Origin: Streptomyces sp. NBC_00344
Lineage (GTDB): Bacteria > Actinomycetota > Actinomycetes > Streptomycetales > Streptomycetaceae
DNA: 64,000 nucleotides
Direction: 5' to 3'
Assembly: GCF_036088315.1 (NCBI RefSeq)
Contig: NZ_CP107996.1
Location: 2,376,501-2,440,500, forward strand
In this document: piece after piece, positions 55,227 through 63,988 of the stretch
How the letters are laid out: each line of letters starts with the position of its first letter
Position numbering within the stretch: the stretch's first letter is position 1
Notes under the pieces: generated by a model
Told to the model about the DNA's origin: nothing
The model's input: the letters and a program-made list of their open reading frames with translations, nothing else
Databases searched by the model: none
Translations under genes and position numbers: made by a program

Positions 55227-55604
55227 TCAGCACCCGCGGCAGGCGACATCGGAGACCGTGGCACGGCCGGGGAAGTAACCGTCCAGACCTGCCGTACGCA
55301 GAATGCACAGATGCCATGGCCGGGTGCAGACCAGATCGACGGATCCGCCCCGGTCCAGGGCGCGTCGCCTGGTGCGGCACAGCAGCCGCAGCGCGGAGCA
55401 GTCGATGAAGGTGGCAGGACGCAGATCGATGATCACCCGCGCCCCGGGTGAGGAGGTGGCCGCGTCCGTGTGGACCTGAGCGGCCTCGGCCGACACGAGG
55501 TCGATCTCGCCCAGCAGTTCCACCACGGTGAAGCGGCCCACGAGGTAGCTCCGGGCACTGGGGCCGGGGGCCGGCAGCAGCCCCGTCAGTTCCTGAACGT
55601 CCAT
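55227..55604 (-). CDS. STAS-domain anti-sigma factor antagonist
   Basis: 125 residues. The STAS core is visible as FTVVELLGEIDLVSAEAAQ and VIIDLRPATFIDCSALRLL, where the Ser in FIDCSALR corresponds to the phosphorylated Ser of SpoIIAA. It would relieve a sigma factor from its anti-sigma kinase. ATG at 55602-55604 with GGGGGT upstream. A CRGC C-terminus is unusual. Confidence 0.85.
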   Translation of the reverse strand: MDVQELTGLLPAPGPSARSYLVGRFTVVELLGEIDLVSAEAAQVHTDAATSSPGARVIIDLRPATFIDCSALRLLCRTRRRALDRGGSVDLVCTRPWHLCILRTAGLDGYFPGRATVSDVACRGC

Positions 55605-55929
55605 GACAGACCCCCGGTCGGTTTCGTGACAGCAGTCAGTCGGCGGGGGCCAGGGCGACATCACACACCCTAGAAACGGCCGTGGCGCAGAAACGTGCAT
55701 GCTTGCCTGGATTCACCTGAGCGGGTGAAGGAGCCCGGTGAGCCCCACGGATCGGTCAGGACTTGATAAGGAAACCGCCGCTCGCGGGCGACGGGTTCCG
55801 CACGGGCGTACGGCGACACCGCCCGAACGGTACCCGGGCGCGATGGCTTGCCATGGAGAGCACTCCAGCATGCAGACTCCCCCTCGGAGCCCGTCGTTGA
55901 CGGCGGGCCCGCCACGAGGGGAACTCTCC
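55605..55929. other. 325-bp divergent gap
   Basis: Between the divergent STAS and second aldo/keto reductase genes. It must hold both promoters. A frame extending the reductase upstream is open but unconserved. I see no gene or clear dyad. Confidence 0.5.
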
Positions 55930-56916
55930 ATGCGTTACCGCACCATCGGCACCGACCCCGGTACCCGGCGTGAAGTGAGCGTCCTGAGCCTCGGTGCCAT
56001 GCTCTTCGGAACGGCCACCGACGAAGCGACCTCGTTCGCGATTCTCGACCGGTACGCCGAGGCCGGCGGCACCTTCATCGACACCTCCGACAACTACGCG
56101 TTCTGGGTCAACGGCACCCGGGGCGGCGAGAGCGAGGCGTTGCTCGGCCGCTGGCGCCGCAGCCGGGGCATCGGCGACGAGATCGTCATCGCCACCAAGC
56201 TCGGCGCACGGCCGGACGCACCCACCTCGACCTTCACCAGAAACATCGAGGGGCTGTCCGCGAGGGTCATCCGGGAGTCGGCCGAGCGGAGCCGTGAACT
56301 GCTCGGCGTCGAGAAGCTGGACCTCCTCTACGCCCATGTGGAGGATTCGGCAGTGCCCTTGCGGGAGACGGTGGAAGGGTTCGCCGCGCTGGTCTCGGAG
56401 GGCACGGTCGGAGTGCTCGGCGCGAGCAACCACTGGGCGTGGCGGGTGGAACGGGCCCGCAGTCTGGCAGCGGCCGCCGGCCTGCCCGGCTACGAGGTGC
56501 TGCAGTACCACCACACCTATCTGCGCCGGCACAGCGACAGGCCGACCCTGCGCTCGTCCGACGGCAACCCCGGGGTGACCGGCGGGAGCCTGCTCAGCTA
56601 CCTCCGCGAGGAACCCGCACTGGCTCTCGTCGCCTATTCGCCGCTGCTTTCCGGTGGTTACACACGCGAGGACAAGCCGCTCGGCGAGGACTTCGACCAC
56701 CCGGGCACACCGGTACGGCTGGCGGCGCTGCGCAGGGTGGCCAAGGACACCGGCGCCACCGTCAACCAGGTCGTGCTGGCCTGGCTGATCGGTGCGGACG
56801 TGCCGGCGATCCCGCTGGTGGGCGCCTCATCGGTGGCCCAGTTGAACGAGAGCCTGGCGGCCGCCGACCTGGAGCTCACGCCGGAACAGCGCGCCGAACT
56901 GGACGCCGCGCAGTAG
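55930..56916 (+). CDS. Aldo/keto reductase
   Basis: 328 residues. Catalytic Asp and Tyr in TFIDTSDNYAFWV, Lys in IVIATKLGA, His in LLYAHVEDS. NADPH-site residues near the end (PLVGASSVAQLNESLAAA). ATG at 55930 with GAGGGG upstream. It ends 46 bp from the convergent P450. Substrate unknown. Confidence 0.9.
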   Translation: MRYRTIGTDPGTRREVSVLSLGAMLFGTATDEATSFAILDRYAEAGGTFIDTSDNYAFWVNGTRGGESEALLGRWRRSRGIGDEIVIATKLGARPDAPTSTFTRNIEGLSARVIRESAERSRELLGVEKLDLLYAHVEDSAVPLRETVEGFAALVSEGTVGVLGASNHWAWRVERARSLAAAAGLPGYEVLQYHHTYLRRHSDRPTLRSSDGNPGVTGGSLLSYLREEPALALVAYSPLLSGGYTREDKPLGEDFDHPGTPVRLAALRRVAKDTGATVNQVVLAWLIGADVPAIPLVGASSVAQLNESLAAADLELTPEQRAELDAAQ

Positions 56917-56962
56917 GCCGGACAACAGGCCGGGCAGCACCCTGCGGGCATCCGCCGTGGGC

Positions 56963-58189
56963 TCAGGCGCCGTACCGGACCAGCACCTCGCGCGGCCCCC
57001 GGGTGAAGACGCCCTGTTCGACGGGTGTGAACCCCTCGGCCGGCCTCATGTCCGGTATCGCGTCCAACAGTTGATTGACCGCCGTGGTCACCTCGGCCCT
57101 CGCCAGCAGCGCGCCCACGCAGAAATGGCGGCCCAGGGCGAAGGCCAGGTGGTCGGCGGCGGCCGAGAACGCGGTGGTGGCCGTCAGGTCGTCGCGGAAG
57201 ATGTTGAAGGTGTCCGGGTCGGTGTAGCGGTCCCCGTCGCGGTTCGCCGAGCCGATCAGGCAAGTGACGGTGGCGCCGGCCGGAACCGTTCCCCCGCTCA
57301 GCACGACCTCCCGCGCGGTCTGCCGCATGATCATGTGGACCGGCGGTGTGCAGCGCAGGGTTTCGGCGAAGGCCCGATCGATGAGGCTGCGGTCCGCGCG
57401 TACGGCAGCGAGCTGCTCGGGGTGGGCCAGCAGATTGGCGAAGATGCTCGCGATCGCCTTGTCGGTGGTCTCCCCGCCCGCCGCGAGGAGGAGGCTGCAG
57501 AAGGCCTTGATGTCCTCGTCGGTCATCCGCACGCCGTCGATCTCCGCCGCACAGAGGGTGGAGAGCAGATCGTCACCCAGGTTCGCACGGCGGCGCTGGA
57601 TGACCGGGATCATGTAGGCGGCGAACTCCTGGCGGGTGCGCTCCCCCGCCGCTGCGACCTCGGGATCCCCGGCGAGATTCCCGAGAAAAGCGATCACGGT
57701 CGTGTACCAGCCGTGGAACTTCTGGTGGTCGGCCCTGTCGAGTCCGAGCATGTCCGCGATGACGTTGACCGGAAAGCGGGTGGCGAAGTCGGCGACGAGA
57801 TCCACGGCCCCGTTGTCCGCGGCGTTACGGAAGCCGTCGATCAGGTCCGCCGCATTGCGCTCGATGACCGGCAGGAACCTCTGTTCCAGATCGCTGCCCC
57901 GGAAGGCCGGCGCCACCAGGGCCCTGCGGACCGCGTGCTCCCGCCCGCTGAGCTGCAGGATCGTCCTGCCGTGCACGGGTTCGAGCTGCCAGTCGTAGTT
58001 GTCCGTGGTGAAGACCGCCTCACGGTCCTTGAAGGCCCGTTCGACGTCTTCGTACCGGGAGATGATGTAGCTCCGCATCCCCTCGTGCCAGAACAGCGGA
58101 GCCGACTCCCGCATGGCCCGGTAGACGGGTTAAGGGTTCGCCGCGAACTGCGGCGAGAGGATGTCGGGTATCTCCTGGGCGGTGGCCAT
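56963..58189 (-). pseudogene. Cytochrome P450 with an in-frame stop at codon 20
   Basis: Intact P450 features run from residue ~25 on: the I-helix LLLAAGGETTDKA, ExxR (AETLRCTPP), and heme loop FALGRHFCVGALLARAE. The natural start is the ATG at 58187-58189, which has GGGAGC upstream and gives MATAQEIPDILSPQFAANP. The next codon is TAA (58130-58132), where P450s of this group have NPYPVY; frame and similarity resume at once with PVYRAMRESAPLF. A single change from TAC or TAT explains it. Internal ATGs (58112-58114) lack a ribosome site. Either a recent pseudogene or a base error. Confidence 0.85.
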
Positions 58190-58369
58190 AAGCGCTCCCT
58201 GTTCTGCGGTCATTCCGCGTTCTGCGGTCACTCTGCGGTTCCGACCTTCCCTTCGAAACCGCAAAGTAAGTCCGCCGCACCACAGTTGACCCCGTCAGGG
58301 ACCTTTCAGGGGCGTCCCGGGGTCCGGCCCTGATGCCTGCCCTTCCCGGCCCGGACCACCCTGTAGCGC

Positions 58370-59566
58370 ATGGAACCTGCACCCTCAGCGAGCCCGGTGA
58401 GCGGGCCCCGCACCCGGCGTCCCTCCCGGCGGACCGTGATCGGCGCCGCGGTGGCCGCCGCCGCTCTGTCCGCCCTTCCGCACCCCGCGCAAGCCGCACC
58501 GGGTACCCGATCCCGCGTCGTCCCGCCCCTCGATCCCAAGGCGCTGCGCGCCGCCATCGACGATCTCCGGCACCCCCGGGTGACCGCAGCCCAGCTGAGG
58601 ATCGGCGGGCCGGCGGGCAGTTGGTACGGGGCCTCGGGTGCCGCGGACATCCAAAGAGAACGGTCGCCCCGGTCCGATGACCGGGTGCGGATCGGCAGCG
58701 TCAGCAAGGCCTTCGTGGCGACGGTGCTGCTGCAACTCGCCGCCGAACGCCGGGTGTCCCTGGACGCCACCGTGCAGCGCTGCCTGCCCGGCCTGCTGCC
58801 GGACCGTTTCGCTCCGATCACCCCGGCGCAACTGCTCGACCACACCAGCGGACTGCCCGACTCGGCCGAGCCGGAACCGGTCACCCCGGAGGAGATCGTC
58901 GCGTACCGGCACAACCACCGGACACCCGGGCAGATCGTCGCGGCGGTGAGCGGGCAGAGGGCCATGAAGTTCCGCCCGGGGACCAAGCAGGAGTACCGCG
59001 GCATCAACTACGTCCTCGCCGCTCTGGTCATCGAGCGGGTGACCGGCCGGCCGTACGGGCGCGAGATCGGGTCCCGTATCGTCCGGCCACTGGGCCTGCA
59101 CGGCACGTCGGTGCCCGGCGACGATCCGCTGGTGCACGGACCGCGTGTGCACGGCTATGTGGAGATGAGCGACGGCACCCTTCGGGACATCACCCGCTAC
59201 AACCAGGGCTTCTCCTGGGGCGAGGGCGAGATGATCTCCACCGCACACGACCTCGACCGCTTCGTCACCGCGCTCTACTCGGGTGCGCTGCTGCCACCGG
59301 ACATGCTGGACCGCATGTTCACACTGCCCGCCGGCGTGAAGATGCTGGATGGCAGCCCGGCCCGATACGGCCAGGGCCTGCAGACCGGCGAGATGAACGG
59401 CGTGACGCTGTGGGGCAAGAGCGGCTGGCAGTACGGATACAACTCCGGCATGCTCGCCACCCGCGATCTGCAGCGACGGCTGGTGTTCTCGTTCTCCCCC
59501 ACCCGTCAGACCGGCGACGAGGAGCAGATGACACAGCGCATCGTGAAAGCCGCGACAGCGCCCTGA
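58370..59566 (+). CDS. Tat-exported serine hydrolase (beta-lactamase/DD-peptidase family)
   Basis: 398 residues. The Tat signal is RRPSRRTVIGAAVAAAALSALPHPAQA in outline (twin Arg at about 16-21). The nucleophile is in RIGSVSKAFVATVLL (SxxK), and the third motif in WGKSGWQYGYNSG (KSG). The second motif, usually YSN, reads YRG in EYRGINYVLAAL, so the conserved Asn is replaced. It resembles R61 DD-peptidase/EstB proteins. Exported beyond the membrane. Activity may be altered. Confidence 0.88.
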   Translation: MEPAPSASPVSGPRTRRPSRRTVIGAAVAAAALSALPHPAQAAPGTRSRVVPPLDPKALRAAIDDLRHPRVTAAQLRIGGPAGSWYGASGAADIQRERSPRSDDRVRIGSVSKAFVATVLLQLAAERRVSLDATVQRCLPGLLPDRFAPITPAQLLDHTSGLPDSAEPEPVTPEEIVAYRHNHRTPGQIVAAVSGQRAMKFRPGTKQEYRGINYVLAALVIERVTGRPYGREIGSRIVRPLGLHGTSVPGDDPLVHGPRVHGYVEMSDGTLRDITRYNQGFSWGEGEMISTAHDLDRFVTALYSGALLPPDMLDRMFTLPAGVKMLDGSPARYGQGLQTGEMNGVTLWGKSGWQYGYNSGMLATRDLQRRLVFSFSPTRQTGDEEQMTQRIVKAATAP

Positions 59567-59709
59567 TCCTGCCGGCGACGGAACAGCTCTCTCGCCGAAG
59601 GGTGCCCATCCCCTCGCGTCTTGTCGGCGTACATGTGTCGGACGGCGAAGCGTGCGGGCTGCGAGACGGCCGGGTCCGGTGTGAGGCCGCCGCGCAGCCT
59701 GGCAGGCAC

Positions 59710-60398
59710 TTACAGGTGGGAGCTGATCACACCGCCGTTGCTGAGCACGATGTACACGCCGTTGGCGTCGAGCCCGGCGTCGTGCTGGTTCGCCTCCAAC
59801 GTGGCATCCACCCCGCCCTCGTGGCCGATGATCTGCGCGCGGTACCGCAGCTCGCCGATCTTCGTGACCTTGGCCTTCCAACCGCCGGCGAGCTTGAAGG
59901 TGCCCGGCCCGGGTGCCCTCCGCCCATCCAGGAATGGACCTGGCCGCTCAGCGTGAGCACCACGAACATGTCATTGGCGTCGAGCCCGGTGTCGGCCTGG
60001 TTCGTCTCCAGCGTGGCAACAACCGAACCGCGGCTGACGATCTTGGCGCGGTAGTGCTGGGCACCGAGCTCGTAGATCTTGGCCGTGCTGCCGTCCGCCA
60101 GGGTCTGGGTGCGGACCGGGGTTGCCGTCTTGGCCGTGGCGGCTCGTGCGGTGGTGCGGTGCGTTGCGGACGCCTCGCTCCGCACGCTGGTCCGAACCTC
60201 GTCTGCACCGGCCTTGGCGCCGCTGGGCGCACCGTCGCCACCGGTGGAGCGGGAGGCGGAGCTGGAGATCTTCTTCTCCGGGCCGGCGGCGGCGTCGTTG
60301 CCCCCGTTCTGGCAGGCGGTCAGCGAGAACGCCGCAGTGGCGGCGAGGGCCACCAGGCCTGCGGAACGGGCGGTACGGCGAGCACGGCGAGTGGTCAT
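59710..60398 (-). pseudogene. Two-repeat lipoprotein interrupted by a frameshift
   Basis: The N-terminus has a lipoprotein signal with lipobox LTAC (LAATAAFSLTAC). Frame 1 encodes a domain (HYRAKIVSRGSVVATLETNQAD, then TGLDANDMFVVLTLSG). A second, similar domain (RYRAQIIGHEGGVDATLEANQ, then DAGLDANGVYIVLSNGG) follows in another frame and ends at the TAA at 59710-59712. A single-base loss near 59901-59925, in a C/G-rich run, joins them. Read in frame 1 alone, the end is nonsense. I do not know the function of the repeated domain. Confidence 0.75.
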
Positions 60399-60742
60399 GA
60401 TGAAAGTCCCCCCATGGGATATCAGGATGCGGCACCTGCGCCTGCTCCGGCAGGGCGACCGGCCGCATCCGCTGTTCGCTACACCCCGTGAGATGGCACC
60501 CCGGGCAGAAGTCGTTCACCGACTCTTGTCCGCACCTCGTAACAAAGGAACCGGGGGCCGTCGCGCGAGACCTCCCGTCCTCGAGCCACGCCGTTGCTCG
60601 AGGCGGTGAAAGCAGCAGTCGAGGCGTGCCTCAGCGCGGACGCGCACGCGATCGGCAATCATGCCGAGGCTGAGACCGCGACAGCCGCGATATGAAGCGG
60701 GCGGTGAGGTGGTGCAGCCGAACCTGGGATCCCACCCGCCCG
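60399..60742. other. 344-bp gap without a supported gene
   Basis: A short rightward frame ending at 60694 reads like protein (EAVKAAVEACLSADAHA) but has no start or ribosome site. An 8-bp dyad (60697-60704, 60736-60743) at the OmpA-gene end may terminate the pilus operon. Confidence 0.45.
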
Positions 60743-61381
60743 CTACGAGGCCGTGCCTGCCCCGGGCTTCTCGCCGCGGGGGAAGGAGATCTCCACCCTT
60801 CGGTTCTTCGTGCGTCCCTCCTCGGTGTCGTTCGTAGCGATCGGGTAGTCCTCGCTGTAACCCCGGATGTCGAAGGTGACGTCCGAGCTGAGCGATTTCG
60901 CCAGTTCCTGCTGCACCGAGTCGGCCCGGCGCTTGGAGAGCACCTTGCCGTGTTCGTACGAGCCGAGGTTGTCGGTGAACCCGAAGACCCGCACCTTGGT
61001 GGCGTGCTGGGCGACGGCTTCGTCAGCGATGGCCTTGATACGGGCTCTGGCCTCGGGGTTCAGCTTGGGACTGTCCTTGGCGAAGAGAACCTCGGCCTGG
61101 AGCGCGAAAGTCACATCCGAGTTGGTGTCCTCGCGGCGCTCCTCACCCCCGAGGTCTTCGACGACGGACTTGATGTCGAGTACATGCGAGGCGGCGAGCG
61201 TCGCACCGTCGCCGAGCTTGAGGCCGGGTGCAGCCGGGTCGATCGTGGGCGGCGCGGACGAGGTCGTGCTGTCCGGGGGCGCGCTGGGGGTGGGCCCCTC
61301 GGCACGCGCCACGGTGACGGACCCGCCGGTGAGCAGGACGGTCACGGCTAGGACGGCCGCGGAGCGGCGTGGTCGTTTCAT
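60743..61381 (-). CDS. OmpA-domain secreted protein of the Tad locus
   Basis: 212 residues. A signal peptide (RRSAAVLAVTVLLTGGSVTVARA) is followed by a linker and a C-terminal OmpA/MotB-like domain: VRVFGFTDNLGSYEHGKVLSKRRAD and NRRVEISFPRG, the peptidoglycan-binding pattern. It begins 7 nt after the lipoprotein gene and is last in the leftward pilus operon. It may anchor the Tad apparatus to the wall. Confidence 0.88.
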   Translation of the reverse strand: MKRPRRSAAVLAVTVLLTGGSVTVARAEGPTPSAPPDSTTSSAPPTIDPAAPGLKLGDGATLAASHVLDIKSVVEDLGGEERREDTNSDVTFALQAEVLFAKDSPKLNPEARARIKAIADEAVAQHATKVRVFGFTDNLGSYEHGKVLSKRRADSVQQELAKSLSSDVTFDIRGYSEDYPIATNDTEEGRTKNRRVEISFPRGEKPGAGTAS

Positions 61382-61388
61382 GGGCCGG

Positions 61389-61979
61389 TCACTGCCCCTC
61401 GGAGATGTCGATGGTGGCGGGGGGCATGTCCCCGACCTGGAATTCGACGGACTTGGTGGCGGCGGGCGGGGCGGGGAACTGGGCGTAGAAGGCCTTGGCC
61501 TCGTTCGAGTCGAAGCCGCCGGTGAACCGTGTACAGAGGCAGCGGCCCTGCGTGTCGCGTAGGACGAGGTACTTCTTCTTACCCGTCGAGTCGACGAGAG
61601 AGGCGCCTGCCATGGAAGCGGAGTTTCCGGCCAGCTCCTGCTCGTCACCGGCCCATTGGGCCGGATTCCAGAATTTCCCGCTTCCGTTGGTGACCTCACC
61701 GGTGACGGTGAGAAAACCGCCCGCGTCCCGGATCGCGGAAGCAACGGTGAGCGTGATGTTGTCTCCACCTTTGACCTCGGCCAATACCTTGTCGTCCGAC
61801 GCGGGCGAGCGATCCTGCGTTTTGCTTCCACTCGGTACCGTCTTGGCCGGAGGGGAGGAATCATTCGACTTCTTGCCGCCACCGTCGCCGCCGCATCCTG
61901 CCACCGTGAGTGCCAGGCCCGCCGTGATCGCCACAGCGCTCATGGCCCGACGGACCTTCAAGGTGTGCCGCACGCTCAT
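61389..61979 (-). CDS. Lipoprotein of the Tad locus
   Basis: 196 residues. Lipoprotein signal with lipobox VAGC (ITAGLALTVAGC), a Ser/Lys linker, and a beta-rich domain (FLTVTGEVTNGSGKFW; RCLCTRFTGGFDSNEAKAF) with a CLC cysteine pair. Family not recognised. Between TadE/G-like and OmpA genes with gaps of 13 and 7 nt, so one operon. Confidence 0.8.
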   Translation of the reverse strand: MSVRHTLKVRRAMSAVAITAGLALTVAGCGGDGGGKKSNDSSPPAKTVPSGSKTQDRSPASDDKVLAEVKGGDNITLTVASAIRDAGGFLTVTGEVTNGSGKFWNPAQWAGDEQELAGNSASMAGASLVDSTGKKKYLVLRDTQGRCLCTRFTGGFDSNEAKAFYAQFPAPPAATKSVEFQVGDMPPATIDISEGQ

Positions 61980-61992
61980 CTCCTACTCATCC

Positions 61993-62601
61993 TCACTCGG
62001 CCAGGTGGACGGCGAACAGGTCTTTCGCCTCTGGCAGTTCGATGTCGTCGAGCTTCTTGGGGTCGATCGACCAATGCTGACCGCCGTCGCAGTCGAACTC
62101 GATTGCCTTCTTCGAGTCGTCCGACGGTGTGACCGAGCAGCGGGGTTCGATCATCGCGACGGCGTGGGCCTTCGCGTGCCTCCCCGATGTCACGGGAAGG
62201 ATCGACTTTCCCACCGTGAAGCGCGTCGTGATGCTTGCCTGGAATGCGGGGTAGCCGTTGATCGTGGTCGGAGTGATTCCGTCAAGTGACGAGTTGTTTT
62301 CGCCGGCCAACTGGGCCGCTGCCGCGTTGCCGGTACCGGGGACGGTCTCGTCGCCCTGAAGCCAGGCGGCCCAGTCACCCTTTTGCTGGAGAGAGCTGGT
62401 GAATCCATCGGCCATCTCGTCGCGAACGGACTGTGCTGCCGCCAGCGCTGCCGCATCAGCGGCCGATTGAGCGCCGTTTCGGGCCATGGCGGCCTGCGCG
62501 AAGGCGAAATAGGCGAATGCCGCAAAGAGCAGACCCGCCACCACGACGACGTAGATCAGGATTGTCTGGCCCGAGTCGTCACGCAGTCCACCCGGCCTCA
62601 G
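61993..62601 (-). CDS. TadE/TadG-like pilus assembly protein
   Basis: About 202 residues. The N-terminal hydrophobic segment is preceded by DDSGQTILIYVVVVAGLLFAAF, a prepilin-like G|xxxxE-lacking start as in TadG, then AQAAMARNGAQSAADAAALAAAQ, the classical TadG/Flp-associated motif. The start codon is uncertain: a CTG at 62599-62601 overlapping the Flp stop is the only nearby candidate, or a rare codon. Likely a minor pilin or envelope component. Confidence 0.75.
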   Translation of the reverse strand: MRPGGLRDDSGQTILIYVVVVAGLLFAAFAYFAFAQAAMARNGAQSAADAAALAAAQSVRDEMADGFTSSLQQKGDWAAWLQGDETVPGTGNAAAAQLAGENNSSLDGITPTTINGYPAFQASITTRFTVGKSILPVTSGRHAKAHAVAMIEPRCSVTPSDDSKKAIEFDCDGGQHWSIDPKKLDDIELPEAKDLFAVHLAE

Positions 62602-62828
62602 GTTCCGCCAGTGATCGACTTTACGGCGCCGCCAATGGCGCTGGAAATGATCCCCTGCAACCCCAGCCCCCGCACCGCCACCACGATCAGAGCGATGATC
62701 ACCAGCAGCCCGCCGTACTCCACAATGCTCGCGCCACTGTCTCCGGCGTGCCTGCGCATCCGTGTCGCGACGGTGTCGCGCCACGCGGCGAGCGCGAGGT
62801 GCGCTTTCGCCGTGATGTTCTTGGTCAT
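62598..62828 (-). CDS. Flp-family pilin
   Basis: 76 residues. The prepilin site is RHAGDSGASIVEYGGLLVII: cleavage after Gly leaves Ala at +1 and Glu at +5, as in Flp pilins, followed by a hydrophobic stretch. It is the major subunit of the Tad pilus and needs the A24 peptidase (52 kb). AAGGGA precedes the ATG. Confidence 0.9.
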   Translation of the reverse strand: MTKNITAKAHLALAAWRDTVATRMRRHAGDSGASIVEYGGLLVIIALIVVAVRGLGLQGIISSAIGGAVKSITGGT

Positions 62829-63097
62829 GGTGCGTCCCTTCAGGAAGTTTCACCAAGTGGTCGGGGTCGTTCTTGGCATCTTTCACGCCGTTGAAAAGGC
62901 CGGCGGCGGTGCGGGGAGCATTCATGCTCGTCGTGAAGCGGTGCATCGCCTCCGCCTCCCTCGGACCGGTCCTGAGTCACGCCCCTGGGGAGAGAGTGAC
63001 ATGTCGGATTCCGGCTGCGAATCAGTCGGTGCAAACTGGCTGGATATCTCCCCTGACGGTGGTCCGCACCTTGAAATCCCCATCCCCGGTCCGCCCC

Positions 63098-63988
63098 TCA
63101 ATTCCCGAAAACGGAGCCGAAGTCGGTGGACGAGCCCAGAAACATGTTCGTCACGATCAGGATCAGCGTGGCCGGCACCATGGTGATCAGGGTGACCACG
63201 GTGGCCTGCGGGATGGCCTTGGCGGCGCGGCGGCGGGAGTTCTGCGCGTCGGTGCGCCGCATGTCGTTGGCGATCTGGATGAGGGTGTCGGCGATGGGCG
63301 CGCCGAGCTCCTCACCCTGCTGGAGTGCGCTGACGAACTGCGAGACCTGCTCGGACTCATTGCGCCTGCGCAGTTCGTCGAAGGCCTGGCGGCGGCTGAC
63401 ACCCATGTCCATCTGGCGCAGGGTGATGCGGAGTTCGTCCGCCCAGGGGCCCTCGTATTTCTCCGCCACCCGCTCCAGGGCCTGCCGGAACCCGAGTCCC
63501 GCGCTCACGACGACGGCGAGCACGTCGAGGAAGTCGGGCAGCGTCCGCTCGATGATGTCCTTGCGCTTGCGGATGGCCTGCCAGATGGTGGCGTCGGCGG
63601 CGAACGCACCGTAGGCGAAGGCGAGGACGGCGAGGACCGGGCTGCCGTTGGTGAGCAGGGCGAGACCGGCCAGGCCGCCGAATATCCCGTAGACCGCGCG
63701 GCGGGCGGCGTAACGGTCGATGGTCAGCCCGCCGGGGTTGCCCGCCATGTCGATCCTGCGGCGCTTCTTCTCCACGGACCCGCGCCCCATGGCCTTGAGC
63801 ACGGCGGGCGCGAAGCGCATGCCGGCCCGGTCGATGGCGGACTCCACGCCGCCGACCCGGGTCGCGCCGACTTCGAGGGCGATAGCGAGGTCGCTCGGAA
63901 TCCTGGCATCGGCGCGGTACATCCGGATGCCCTGGAAGATTCCGGCCACGGCCGCGCCGAGCGCGAGGGCGAGCAGCAGTCCCATCAT
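63098..63988 (-). CDS. TadC-like type II/IV secretion F-family protein
   Basis: 296 residues. GspF/TadC family: an N-terminal membrane segment, DFLDVLAVVVSAGLGFRQALERVAEKYEGP in outline (about 150-180), LQQGEELGAPIADTL, and a C-terminal membrane segment (VTLITMVPATLILIVTNMFLG). It is the inner-membrane platform of the Tad secretion ATPase system. The start is ATG-ATG at 63983-63988, near the window edge; tadB/tadA should lie to the right. The 269-bp gap before Flp probably holds a second promoter. Confidence 0.9.
   Translation of the reverse strand: MMGLLLALALGAAVAGIFQGIRMYRADARIPSDLAIALEVGATRVGGVESAIDRAGMRFAPAVLKAMGRGSVEKKRRRIDMAGNPGGLTIDRYAARRAVYGIFGGLAGLALLTNGSPVLAVLAFAYGAFAADATIWQAIRKRKDIIERTLPDFLDVLAVVVSAGLGFRQALERVAEKYEGPWADELRITLRQMDMGVSRRQAFDELRRRNESEQVSQFVSALQQGEELGAPIADTLIQIANDMRRTDAQNSRRRAAKAIPQATVVTLITMVPATLILIVTNMFLGSSTDFGSVFGN

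Noticed and set aside
60597..60694. Short rightward peptide frame (EAVKAAVEACLSADAHA...)
   Set aside because: No start codon or ribosome site, and a stop shortly upstream; could be a gene remnant but not supportable.
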